Assembly (NCBI RefSeq): GCF_003172955.1
Contig: NZ_QGKR01000352.1
Span: 1-64,000 of the forward strand
Source: Micromonospora acroterricola
GTDB lineage: Bacteria; Actinomycetota; Actinomycetes; Mycobacteriales; Micromonosporaceae
Length of the DNA: 64,000 nucleotides
Direction: 5' to 3'
The position numbers were made by a program, and so were the translations under genes. The number at the start of each line of letters is the position of its first letter. The stretch's first letter is position 1. The notes under the pieces were generated by a model. That model was given only the letters and a program-made list of their open reading frames with translations. It searched no databases and was not told the origin of the DNA. Below are positions 16,671-24,808 of this stretch, in pieces.

Positions 16671-17390
16671 TCAGCTCGCGGTGCGGGCGACGTACACGGT
16701 GTTGGCGGACTGGCCGCCGGTCAGCGGGTTGGCGAACGGCACGACGTGCGACCGCGCGGTCGCGAACACCTCGCTGAGCGCCGCCGTGAACTCGGCGTCC
16801 GGCGGGTCGTCCGACCAGAGCGCGAACACGCCCTCCGGGCGCAGCAGGGCGGCCAGCCGACGCAGCCCGGCCGGCTGGTACAAGCCGGCGTGACTGGGGT
16901 GCAGGACGTTGCGCGGGGAGTGGTCGACGTCGAGCAGCACGGCGTCGAACCGGCGTCCCGGCGCCCCGGCGTCGAACCCGGTGTCGCCGGCCACCGCCGC
17001 GAAGAAGTCGGCCCGCGCGAACCGGGTCCGCGTGTCCTCGGCGAGCCCCGCCGCGAACGGCAGCAGGCCCCGACGGTGCCAGTCGATCACGTCCTCGATG
17101 GCCTCCACCACCACCAGCGACCGCACCCGCGGGTCGTCCAGCGCGGCGCGCGCGGTGTAGCCCAGCCCGAGGCCGCCGACCACCACGTCGAGCGCGTCAC
17201 CGACGACCTCGGCCAGGCCCAACCGTGCCAGCTCGATCTCCGCGACCGGGAAGAGGCTGGACATCAGGTACTCGTCGTCGAGCTTGACCTCGTACACCTC
17301 GACCTCGAGCGCCGGGTCCCGGCGTCGGCGCAGGCTGATCGCGCCGATCGGGGTCTCCCGCCAGGCCAGTTCCTCGAAGCGCGCGCCCAC
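16671..17390 (-). CDS. Spermidine-synthase-like methyltransferase-fold protein
   Basis: A 239-residue Rossmann-fold protein of the polyamine-synthase/SAM-methyltransferase group. The nucleotide-binding loop is VVVGGLGLGYTARAAL, followed by the acidic SLVVVEAIEDVIDWHR and the DAVLLDVDHSPRNVLHPSH loop. These regions are typical of actinobacterial spermidine synthase-like proteins. Polyamine activity cannot be confirmed, because the substrate-binding tyrosine and aspartates were not mapped. The GTG at 17390 has GAGAGGG four bases upstream. It is divergent from the EccB-like gene. Confidence 0.75.
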   Translation of the reverse strand: MGARFEELAWRETPIGAISLRRRRDPALEVEVYEVKLDDEYLMSSLFPVAEIELARLGLAEVVGDALDVVVGGLGLGYTARAALDDPRVRSLVVVEAIEDVIDWHRRGLLPFAAGLAEDTRTRFARADFFAAVAGDTGFDAGAPGRRFDAVLLDVDHSPRNVLHPSHAGLYQPAGLRRLAALLRPEGVFALWSDDPPDAEFTAALSEVFATARSHVVPFANPLTGGQSANTVYVARTAS

Positions 17391-17518
17391 GGTGCCCTCT
17401 CGCCGCCGGATTCGTCCCCCGGAGGGTACCGGCCCGACCGGCACCCGCCACGGAGGGTCCGCGGGACATCGACGGAGCGCATATCCTGTGCCCGGCCGAT
17501 CGAGCGGGAAGGGATCTC

Positions 17519-18904
17519 ATGCCGTCGCGGCAGGACCAGCTGCACTCCTACCAGTTCAGCGTCCAGCGGGCGGTCGCCGCCCTGGTGATGTGGGAGACCG
17601 ATCCCGCGCAGTCGCCGTTCCGGCGGCTCGCCGGCGCCGGGCTGGCCAGCGTCCTGGTCGCGGCGATCGGGCTGGGCGGCTTCGCGCTCTACGGGCTGTT
17701 CGCCGGCGGCGGCAGCGGCTGGCGCGACCCGGGCGCGGTGATCGTGGAGAAGGAGTCCGGCGCGCGGTTCGTCTATCGCGAGCAGAAGCTGCACCCGGTG
17801 CTCAACTACGCCTCGGCGCTGCTGATCGTCGGCGCCGACCGGTCGAAGACCGTGCTGGTCTCCCGGCGCTCCATCGACGGTGTTCCGCGCGGGCTGCCAC
17901 TGGGCATCGCCGACGCGCCGGATTCGCTGCCCGCCCCGGGTCGGTTGGCCACGGCGGCGTGGACGGTCTGCTCGGCGAGGCCGGCCGGCGCCGACGACGA
18001 GGCGCCCCGGTCCGCGCTGCTGATCGGCACCGAGCCCGGCGGTGGCCAGCCGCTCGGCGACGACGCGCTGCTGCTGCGCCACCCCGACGGCGGGCTGCAC
18101 CTGGTCTGGCACCAGCGGCGCTACCTGATCCGCGACCCCAGCCGGGTGCTGGCGGCGCTGGCCACGACCCGGGCGCGGGCGGTGCCCGTGGCGCCCGCGC
18201 TGCTCAACTCGCTGCCCGCCGGCGCCGACCTGGCCCCGCTCGCCCTGCCCAACCAGGGCCGGCGCGCCACCGCGGTGCCGGGCGCCACCGTCGGCCAGGT
18301 CTACCTGGTGCGCAACTCCGGCGGTGGCCGGCAGTACGCGGTGGCGCTCGACGCCGGGCTGGCCGGGATCACCGAGCTTCAGGCCGGGCTGTTGCTGGCC
18401 CGCACCGGGCAGGGTGAGCCGGAACCGATGACGTTGGGCCGGTTCGCCGCGCTGCCCACGGTGCCCGATCTCGCCCCGACGGGTCCGCTGGCCCCGCCGC
18501 CGGTCCCGCCCCGGCTCGTGGCCGGCGACGACGCGGCGTTCTGCACCCGGGTCGCCGACGACGGTGGGGCGGGAGAGGTGCGGTGGGGCGTACCGCTGCC
18601 GGACCTGGCCGCCGTGCCGCGGACCGCGCCGGCCGGCGGCGCCGTGCCCGCCGACCACGTGGTGGTGGAGCCGGGCCGCGGCGCGGTGGTCGAGGCCGCC
18701 GCTTCGCCCGGCGCGTCCGGCGGCGCGGTCTCCGTGGTCACCGACCTGGGCCGGCGGTACGTGCTGGCCGACCGGGACGTGCTCGCGATGCTCGGCTACC
18801 GCGACGTGCGACCCCTGCGGCTGCCGGCGGGCCTGGTCAGCCTGGTGCCGGCCGGCGCGACCCTGGACCCGGCCGCCGCCCGGGCCGTCGCCGCCCCCGC
18901 CTGA
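17519..18904 (+). CDS. eccB: Type VII secretion protein EccB
   Basis: A 461-residue EccB homologue. It has the typical short cytosolic start MPSRQDQLHSYQFSVQRAV, one membrane helix at about residues 40-62 and a long extracytoplasmic domain with repeated beta modules. In ESX systems EccB is a membrane-complex component at the periplasmic face. The length matches the family. No EccC, EccD, EccE, mycosin or EsxA/B gene is near, so the rest of the system is elsewhere or this is an orphan copy. The ATG at 17519 is preceded by AAGGGA. Confidence 0.85.
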   Translation: MPSRQDQLHSYQFSVQRAVAALVMWETDPAQSPFRRLAGAGLASVLVAAIGLGGFALYGLFAGGGSGWRDPGAVIVEKESGARFVYREQKLHPVLNYASALLIVGADRSKTVLVSRRSIDGVPRGLPLGIADAPDSLPAPGRLATAAWTVCSARPAGADDEAPRSALLIGTEPGGGQPLGDDALLLRHPDGGLHLVWHQRRYLIRDPSRVLAALATTRARAVPVAPALLNSLPAGADLAPLALPNQGRRATAVPGATVGQVYLVRNSGGGRQYAVALDAGLAGITELQAGLLLARTGQGEPEPMTLGRFAALPTVPDLAPTGPLAPPPVPPRLVAGDDAAFCTRVADDGGAGEVRWGVPLPDLAAVPRTAPAGGAVPADHVVVEPGRGAVVEAAASPGASGGAVSVVTDLGRRYVLADRDVLAMLGYRDVRPLRLPAGLVSLVPAGATLDPAAARAVAAPA

Positions 18905-18922
18905 CGAAGGGCGCTGCGGGTG

Positions 18923-19528
18923 TCAGGCGGCCGGGCGGCGCAGGATGCTGACCGCGAAGGGCGCGTCGTCGCGCCACGGGCGCAGGTCCCAGGTGGCGAA
19001 GCGGTGCTCCAGGCGCAGCCCGGCGGCGACCGCGTCGGCGTCGAACGCGGTCAGCGGGTAACCGCGTTCGGTGCCGAAGCCCACGGCCAGCACGCCGTCC
19101 GGGCGCAGGTGCCCGGCGAGCCGGCGCAGCACCTCCGGCTCGGTGCCGGCGGCGACGAAGGCGAGCACGTTGCCGGCCAGCACCGCCGCGTCGAACGGCT
19201 CTGCCTCGTCGAGCGCCGGCAGGTCCAGCTCGGCCAGGTCGGCGACGAGCCAGCGTGGGCCGGGGTGGTCGGCGGTGGCGGCGGCCACCAGCGCGGGGTC
19301 GGCGTCCACCCCGACCACGGTGTGCCCGCGCTGGGCCAGCGCCGCGCCCACCCGGCCGGTGCCGCTGCCGGCGTCGAGGATCCGCGAGCCGGGCGGGACG
19401 AGAGCGTCCACCAGCCGCGCCTCGCCGGCCAGGTCGGCGCCCTCGGCGGCGAGCTTCCGGAACCGGTCGATGTACCACTGCGAGTGCTCAGGCCCGGTGT
19501 CGGTCGCCCAGCGCGTCGGGTTGCCCAT
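18923..19528 (-). CDS. Class I SAM-dependent methyltransferase
   Basis: A 201-residue Rossmann methyltransferase. Motif I is ILDAGSGTGRVGAAL, motif II the acidic VVGVDADPALV and motif III WLVADLAEL. The substrate cap is small and gives no clue to the acceptor. The opening NPTRWATDTGPEHSQWYIDRFRKLAAEG is common among actinobacterial methyltransferases of unknown role. It ends 18 bases from the convergent EccB gene. The ATG at 19528 follows a TACC-type box closely, so the message may be leaderless. Confidence 0.8.
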   Translation of the reverse strand: MGNPTRWATDTGPEHSQWYIDRFRKLAAEGADLAGEARLVDALVPPGSRILDAGSGTGRVGAALAQRGHTVVGVDADPALVAAATADHPGPRWLVADLAELDLPALDEAEPFDAAVLAGNVLAFVAAGTEPEVLRRLAGHLRPDGVLAVGFGTERGYPLTAFDADAVAAGLRLEHRFATWDLRPWRDDAPFAVSILRRPAA

Positions 19529-19565
19529 GGGGCCACGGTATCCGTACCAACGGCACCACGCCGCG

Positions 19566-19611
19566 CCACCCGGCCGCCGCCCGCCGGGGCGGCGGGCGGC
19601 GGCCGGGGTGG
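19566..19611. terminator. Very strong hairpin terminator of the sugar ABC operon
   Basis: A perfect 14-bp GC stem (19572-19585 with 19591-19604) over a 5-nt loop, with further pairing of CCACCC and GGGGTG outside it. It begins directly after the stop codon of the last permease gene on the minus strand. Confidence 0.85.
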
Positions 19612-19613
19612 GG

Positions 19614-20480
19614 TCAGCCTTTCTCGGCGCCGCTGGTCAGGCCCTCGGTGAGGAGGCGTTCGCTGGCGAAGAAGAGGATCACGATGGGCAGGGTGAGGAC
19701 GACCGAACCGGCCATCAGCACGGTCTTGGGCACCTCCACGCCGTCGGCGAGCAGGGACAGCCCGAGCGACACCGTCCACCGGTCGGGCTTGTCGACCAGG
19801 AACAGCAGCGCGAAGAGGAACTCGTTCCAGGCGATCATGAAGTCGTAGAGCGCGACCGCCATGATCGACGGCATGGCCAAGGGCAGGCTGACCCGGCGGA
19901 TGATGCCGAGCCGGCCGGCGCCGTCGATGGCGGCGGACTCCTCCAGGCTGACCGGGATCGTGTCGAAGTAGTTCTTCAACATGTAGACCGAGACCGGCAG
20001 CGTCTGCGAGATGTACACCAGCACCAGGCCGAACAGGGAGCCGCGCAGCCCGGCCCGGGTGAACACCACGAACAGCGGGATCGCGATGACGATCGACGGG
20101 AACAGGTAGACGGCCAGGAACAGGAAGTCGACCTGCCGCCGGCCGAAGAACCGCAGCCGGGCCACCGCGTACGCCCCGGGGATCGCCACCACCAGGGTGA
20201 GCACCGTCGCCGCGACCGCCACCAGGCCGCTGTTGCGGATGAAGGTGAGGAAACCCTGGCCGCCGTCGTCGGCGGCCCTGAGCACCTCGGCGTACGTGGC
20301 GACGGTCAGCTCGCCGAAACCGACCACCAGCGAGCCGGGGTCGAGCAGCAGCCGCTCGATGGGGCGTACCGAGAGCATCAGCATGTAGTAGAAGGGGAAG
20401 ACGGTGATCACCAGGAACGCGGCGACCACCAGGCGGCGCAGCCAGCGCAGGCTGACGGTCTCGACCATGTCCCGGTCCAT
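19614..20480 (-). CDS. Carbohydrate ABC transporter permease (MalG-type)
   Basis: A 288-residue inner-membrane permease with six predicted helices. The cytosolic EAA loop reads EESAAIDGAGRLGIIRRVSL, the site that contacts the ATPase. The fold and length match the MalG/CUT1 subfamily, which imports di- and oligosaccharides or sugar derivatives. It is the third gene of a minus-strand operon with the binding lipoprotein and MalF-type permease. Its ATG at 20480 overlaps the previous TGA by one base, and GGAGG lies eight bases upstream. No ATPase gene is present; actinomycetes often share one MsiK-type ATPase among such systems. Confidence 0.9.
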   Translation of the reverse strand: MDRDMVETVSLRWLRRLVVAAFLVITVFPFYYMLMLSVRPIERLLLDPGSLVVGFGELTVATYAEVLRAADDGGQGFLTFIRNSGLVAVAATVLTLVVAIPGAYAVARLRFFGRRQVDFLFLAVYLFPSIVIAIPLFVVFTRAGLRGSLFGLVLVYISQTLPVSVYMLKNYFDTIPVSLEESAAIDGAGRLGIIRRVSLPLAMPSIMAVALYDFMIAWNEFLFALLFLVDKPDRWTVSLGLSLLADGVEVPKTVLMAGSVVLTLPIVILFFASERLLTEGLTSGAEKG

Positions 20481-21439
20481 CAGTCCACCCTCCGTCCGAA
20501 GAAGCGCAGGTAGATCAGCACGAACACGATCAGCACCACGGCCAGCACGACCGCCTGCGCGGCGGCGGCGCCGATGTCGGTCCGGGCGGTGAGGAACTCG
20601 TACACCCGCACGCTGACCACCTCGGTGCCGGCCGATCCGCCGGTGAGCAGGTAGACGTCGTCGAACTTGTTGAACGTCATGATGAAGCGCAGCACGCCCA
20701 GCAGGGCGATCACCGGCAGCAGTTGCGGCAGCAGGATGTGCCGGAACCGTTGGGTGGGCGTGGCGCCGTCGACCCGGGCGGCCTCCTCCAGCTCGCCGGG
20801 AGCCGCCTGGAGCCGGGCCAGCAGGAACAGGAACGCGAACGGGAAGTACCGCCACGCCTCGAACACGATCACCGTGGCGAGCGCGGTCGACTCCTGGGAC
20901 AGGAACGGCACCGGGGCGTCCCAGCCGAGCAGCCGCTGGCCCCAGTCGTTGACGATGCCGAGCTGCGGGTCGAGCATCACCTGCCACACGAAGGTCACCG
21001 CGACCACCGGCGCCACGTACGGCAGCAGCATGGACGCCCGGACCAGGGTGCGGCCGCGGAAGGGGCGGCGGACCACCAGGGCGGCGACGAGGCCCAGCAG
21101 GATCGACCCGAGGGTGCCGCCGATGCTGTAGACCAGCGTGGTCCACAGCGTGGTGGCGAAGCCCGGGGTGTGCAGCACCCGGTCGACGTTGTCCATGGTG
21201 AACTCGCCGAACAGCCCGGTCTTGCGCAGTGTGGCGAGCCGGACCCGCTGGAAGGCGAGCACCACGGTCCAGACGATCGGAATTCCGATCACCGCGATGG
21301 TGACGAGCAGGGTGGGTGCGACGAGCGCGAGCCCGGCTCGGGACTCGCGGCGGCGCAGGGTCAGCGGTCGGCGGCGGCGGGCCGGCGCCGGCCGCTCCCG
21401 GGTGGGGGAGCGGCCGGTGCCCGGCGTGGTGGTGGTCAA
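20480..21439 (-). CDS. Carbohydrate ABC transporter permease (MalF-type)
   Basis: A 319-residue permease. A basic Pro/Arg-rich N-terminal tail (about 1-30) leads into six predicted membrane helices. The EAA loop is EEAARVDGATPTQRFRHILL. It forms the heterodimeric channel with the MalG-type product. The start is TTG at 21439, which overlaps the TGA of the binding-protein gene (TTGA), so translation should be coupled. It belongs to the CUT1 family by arrangement and sequence; the sugar is not visible from this protein. Confidence 0.9.
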   Translation of the reverse strand: MTTTTPGTGRSPTRERPAPARRRRPLTLRRRESRAGLALVAPTLLVTIAVIGIPIVWTVVLAFQRVRLATLRKTGLFGEFTMDNVDRVLHTPGFATTLWTTLVYSIGGTLGSILLGLVAALVVRRPFRGRTLVRASMLLPYVAPVVAVTFVWQVMLDPQLGIVNDWGQRLLGWDAPVPFLSQESTALATVIVFEAWRYFPFAFLFLLARLQAAPGELEEAARVDGATPTQRFRHILLPQLLPVIALLGVLRFIMTFNKFDDVYLLTGGSAGTEVVSVRVYEFLTARTDIGAAAAQAVVLAVVLIVFVLIYLRFFGRRVD

Positions 21440-22830
21440 TTGACGCCCGCCTTGATGGCCTCGACGTCCTTCTTGGCCCGCGCGGCGGTGGCCACCGCGT
21501 CGGACTTGCCGGCGAGGAGGTCGCTCATCGCCTTCGGCACCGGCAGCTCGCCGAGCATGGCGCCGACGAGCTTGCCCTGCCCCTGGCTGAGCCCCCAGCG
21601 CTGGAAGGTGTCCGGGCTGCGGCGCAGCGTCGCCAGCACCTCGTCGCCGTACACGTCTGCGAGGGGCTTCTTGGCGTCCACGCCGGCCTGGCTGGTGTTC
21701 CAGGCGGTGAGGTACGCCTCCGGCTCGGCCGGGGTGCCCTTGCGCACGGGGAAGCGACCCTCGGGCGACATGCCGAACCAGCGCGGGTACGCCTCGCCGA
21801 GCATGTGCTCGACGAAGGACTTCGCCGGGTCGGTCGCCGCGCCGTCGAGCACCGCCCATGAGCTGATCTCGCCGTACTGGGCCGGCTCGGCGCCGTTGGG
21901 GCCCTTGATCGCGGTGACGAACCCGCTGTTCTTCGCCAGGAACGACGGGTCGGCCTGGCACTGCGGGCAGGTCGGCTTGGCGTCGTTGCGCAGCCCGGCC
22001 AGCTCGTCGAGGATGAACGGTGACCAGACGACCATCGCCGCCCTGCCGGCGAAGTAGGTGGCCCGGGTGGTGTCCACGTCCTGCGCGCCCTTCACCGAGC
22101 TGTTCCGGATCAGGTCGCCGTAGAAGCGGAACGCCTCGACGCACTGCGGCGAGTCCAGGGTGACCCCGCCGCCGTCGTCGGTGAGCTGGCAGCCGTTGGC
22201 CAGCGCGAGGTGCTCGAAGGTCTGCTGGGTGAACACGTCGCCGGGGGCGGTCGCCGCGGTGATGCCGGCTACGCCGCCGGTGTTGAGCCTCGCGGCGGCG
22301 GCGGTGATCCGCTCGTACGTGTCGGGGGCGGGCAGGCCGGCGGCGTCGAACAGGTCCTTGCGGTAGACGAGGAGCTGCCCCCACCCGTCGCTGGGCACGG
22401 AGAGCTGCTTGCCGTCGTCGGAGGTGAGCTCCAGCGCACGGGGGGAGAAGGTCTGCCTGCCGAGGGTGTCGACGATCTCGCCGTTGGCCGAGCCGTGCAG
22501 CAGCTCGTTGCCGGCGAGCGTGCGGATGCCGGCGAGGGAGACGGAGCCGACCACGTCGGGCAGGTCGCCGGCGGCGGCGTTGGCGGCGATCAGGGAGGGG
22601 AACTGGTCCTCGTTGACGGTGACCAGCTCGACCTGGACGCCGGTCTTCGCCGTGAAGTCGGCGATGATCGCCTTGGTGGCGGTGACCCGGTCGGCCACGT
22701 CCTCCAGGCTCCACACGGTGATCTTGTTGCTGCTGCTGTCCGACTCGTCGTCGCCGCAGGCCAGCAGGGTGGATGCGGTAAGTGCCATGATCAGGGTGGT
22801 GGCGAGTATCCGCCTCGGAGGTGCTGACAT
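21436..22830 (-). CDS. Sugar-binding lipoprotein of an ABC transporter
   Basis: A 464-residue extracellular solute-binding protein (family 1). A lipoprotein signal ends at the lipobox LLAC, with Cys25 as the lipid anchor, followed by an acidic Ser-rich tether. The mature domain has the usual KITVWSLED opening and a C-terminal helix-rich lobe. It would capture an oligosaccharide or glycoside and hand it to the two permeases. The divergent enzymes (dehydrogenase, isomerase-like protein, GH63-like hydrolase) suggest a glycoside such as glucosylglycerate or a related compound, which is inference. The ATG at 22830 has GAGAGGAG upstream. Confidence 0.9.
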   Translation of the reverse strand: MSAPPRRILATTLIMALTASTLLACGDDESDSSSNKITVWSLEDVADRVTATKAIIADFTAKTGVQVELVTVNEDQFPSLIAANAAAGDLPDVVGSVSLAGIRTLAGNELLHGSANGEIVDTLGRQTFSPRALELTSDDGKQLSVPSDGWGQLLVYRKDLFDAAGLPAPDTYERITAAAARLNTGGVAGITAATAPGDVFTQQTFEHLALANGCQLTDDGGGVTLDSPQCVEAFRFYGDLIRNSSVKGAQDVDTTRATYFAGRAAMVVWSPFILDELAGLRNDAKPTCPQCQADPSFLAKNSGFVTAIKGPNGAEPAQYGEISSWAVLDGAATDPAKSFVEHMLGEAYPRWFGMSPEGRFPVRKGTPAEPEAYLTAWNTSQAGVDAKKPLADVYGDEVLATLRRSPDTFQRWGLSQGQGKLVGAMLGELPVPKAMSDLLAGKSDAVATAARAKKDVEAIKAGVN

Positions 22831-22946
22831 CGGTGGCACTCCTCTCGAAGGGTACATGACGGATTCAACACCTTCGATTGATCAATGACAAGACATATGG
22901 CCATTTTTTGCCTATCCTGGAGCCCAGTGCTACCGGGATGTGACTC
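22831..22946. promoter_or_regulatory. Divergent promoter region of the sugar locus
   Basis: A 116-bp gap between the binding-protein gene and the catabolic genes. It contains a perfect 10-bp palindrome ATTGATCAAT (22877-22886), a second palindrome ATGGCCAT (22897-22904), and a TATCCT box near 22912 that fits a -10 element for the plus-strand genes. A common repressor could bind here, and no regulator gene lies next to it. Confidence 0.45.
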
Positions 22947-23984
22947 ATGGGCAATTGGGTTGTCTCTCTCGCCGGGCCTCGACAGATCAGCCTCGAGCCC
23001 TGCCCACCGGATCCGCTCGGCCCCGGCCAGGTCCGCGTCCGCACCCGCTATTCCGGCATCTCGGCCGGCACCGAGCTGACCCTCTACCGGGGCAGCAATC
23101 CACGCCTCAGCAAGGACTGGGACGACGCCGCCCGGATGTTCGTGCCCCGGAGCACCCCGGTGCCCTACCCGCTGGCCGGCTTCGGCTACGAGGAGGTCGG
23201 CGAGGTCGTCGAGGTGGCGCCGGAGGTCACCGACCGGCACCCGGGTCAGCTGGTCTGGGGCATCTGGGGGCACCGCGCCGAGGCCGTGCTGGCCGCCGAG
23301 GCGGTCCACCCGCTGCCCGCCGGCCTGGACCCGCTCGCCGCGGTCTTCGCCCGGCCGGGCGCCATCGCGCTGACCGCCGTGCTGGCCGGCGACCTGCACC
23401 TCGGCGACTGGGTCGGTGTCTTCGGGCAGGGCGTCATCGGGCTGCTCGCCACCCGGCTCGCGGTGCTCTCCGGCGCCCGGGTCGTGGCGGTGGACCGGGT
23501 GCCCGACCGGCTGGAACACGCCGCCCGCTACGGCGCCAGGTCGGCGGTGGACGCCGGCGCCGAGTCCGCCGCCGCCGTACTGCGCCGGGCCACCGCGGGC
23601 CGGGGCGCGGACGTCTGCCTGGAGCTGTCCGGGGCGTACCCGGCGCTGCACGAGGCGATCCGGTCCACCGCACACGCCGGCCGGGTCGTGGCCGCCGGCT
23701 TCTACCAGGGCCAGGCCGACGGGCTCGGCCTTGGCGAGGAGTTCCACCACAACCGCATCCAGCTGGTTGCGGCTCAGATCTCCGGGCCCACCCCCGCGCC
23801 GAGCATGGCCGGACGGTGGACCGGCGACCGGGTCGCGCAGACCTTCATGGAGCTGGTGGCTGAGCGCAGCGTCGACCCGTTGCCGCTGGTCAGCCACATC
23901 GTCGACGCCAGCGCGGTCGCCGACGCCCTCGCGCTGCTCGACCGCGGCGCCGGTGACGTCCTCCAAGTGGTGTTGAGGTTCTGA
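22947..23984 (+). CDS. MDR-family (zinc-type) alcohol/sugar dehydrogenase
   Basis: A 345-residue medium-chain dehydrogenase/reductase. The GroES-like half carries SGISAGTELTLYRG and FGYEEVGEV. The nucleotide domain has the GVFGQGVIGLLATRL glycine loop and VVAVDRVPDRLE, whose Asp suggests NAD(H) preference. The classical catalytic-zinc Cys/His set is not fully visible, so zinc dependence is uncertain. It would oxidise a sugar or polyol hydroxyl. The start is ATG at 22947. The stop overlaps the next ATG by one base (TGATG), making a three-gene operon with the isomerase-like and GH63-like genes. Confidence 0.85.
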   Translation: MGNWVVSLAGPRQISLEPCPPDPLGPGQVRVRTRYSGISAGTELTLYRGSNPRLSKDWDDAARMFVPRSTPVPYPLAGFGYEEVGEVVEVAPEVTDRHPGQLVWGIWGHRAEAVLAAEAVHPLPAGLDPLAAVFARPGAIALTAVLAGDLHLGDWVGVFGQGVIGLLATRLAVLSGARVVAVDRVPDRLEHAARYGARSAVDAGAESAAAVLRRATAGRGADVCLELSGAYPALHEAIRSTAHAGRVVAAGFYQGQADGLGLGEEFHHNRIQLVAAQISGPTPAPSMAGRWTGDRVAQTFMELVAERSVDPLPLVSHIVDASAVADALALLDRGAGDVLQVVLRF

Positions 23985-24808
23985 TGACCACCATTGCGCT
24001 GGCCTGCCAGGAACAGCTCCTGCCGGGCACCGACCTGATCCAGAAGTACGCCCTCGCCACCGCCCTCGGCTACCAGGGCATCGAGCTGCGCGGCCGCGGC
24101 GACCTCGCGTTCGCCCGCCGGTTGCCCGAGCTGCGCCGGGCCCGAGCCGCCGGGGTGGTGATGCCCACCGTCTGCGTCGAGATGGGCCACTTCATCGGCG
24201 ACTTCGACCCCGCCCGCTCCGCCGACGCGGTGCGCAACCTGCGCTCCCAGCTCTCGGTGATCGCCGAGCTGGGCGGCGTCGGGGCGATGACCCCGGCGGC
24301 CTGGGGGATGTTCTCCCGGCGGCTGCCGCCGTTCGAACCGCCGCGCCCGCCCGCCGGCGACCGGCAGGTGCTCCTCGACGCCCTCGGCGAGCTGGGCGAG
24401 CACGCGCGGGCCGAGGGCGTCACCCTCTTCCTGGAACCCCTCAACCGGTACGAGGACCACATGGTCAACCGGCTCGACGAGGCGGTGGCGCTCTGTGCGG
24501 CGGTCGGGCTGCCCTCGGTGCGGGTGGTCGCCGACACCTTCCACATGAACATCGAGGAGGACGACGTGCACCGGGCGTTGCGCGGCGCCGCGCCGTACCT
24601 CGGGCACGTGCAGGTCAGCGACTCCAACCGCTACCAGCCGGGCGCCGGGCACCTGGACTGGCCGGCGCTCGTGCGGACCCTGCTGGAGCTGGACTACCGG
24701 GGCTGGCTGGCGCTGGAGTGCCGGTTGCGCGGCGACCCGGTCCGCGCCCTTCAGCAGGCCGCCACGGTGCTGCGGCACGCGCTGCCCCGGCGGCGGGCCG
24801 CAGCATGA
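23984..24808 (+). CDS. Sugar phosphate isomerase/epimerase (xylose-isomerase-like TIM barrel)
   Basis: A 274-residue TIM-barrel protein of the AP-endonuclease 2 superfamily. The metal-binding glutamates and histidines appear in TLFLEPLNRYEDHMVN, VVADTFHMNIEEDD, GHVQVSDSNRYQPGAGHLDW and WLALECRL. Such enzymes isomerise or epimerise sugars or inositol derivatives using Mn or Mg. It is coupled to the dehydrogenase upstream (1-base overlap) and the glycosidase downstream (4-base overlap). Together they look like a pathway for an imported glycoside. Confidence 0.85.
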   Translation: MTTIALACQEQLLPGTDLIQKYALATALGYQGIELRGRGDLAFARRLPELRRARAAGVVMPTVCVEMGHFIGDFDPARSADAVRNLRSQLSVIAELGGVGAMTPAAWGMFSRRLPPFEPPRPPAGDRQVLLDALGELGEHARAEGVTLFLEPLNRYEDHMVNRLDEAVALCAAVGLPSVRVVADTFHMNIEEDDVHRALRGAAPYLGHVQVSDSNRYQPGAGHLDWPALVRTLLELDYRGWLALECRLRGDPVRALQQAATVLRHALPRRRAAA

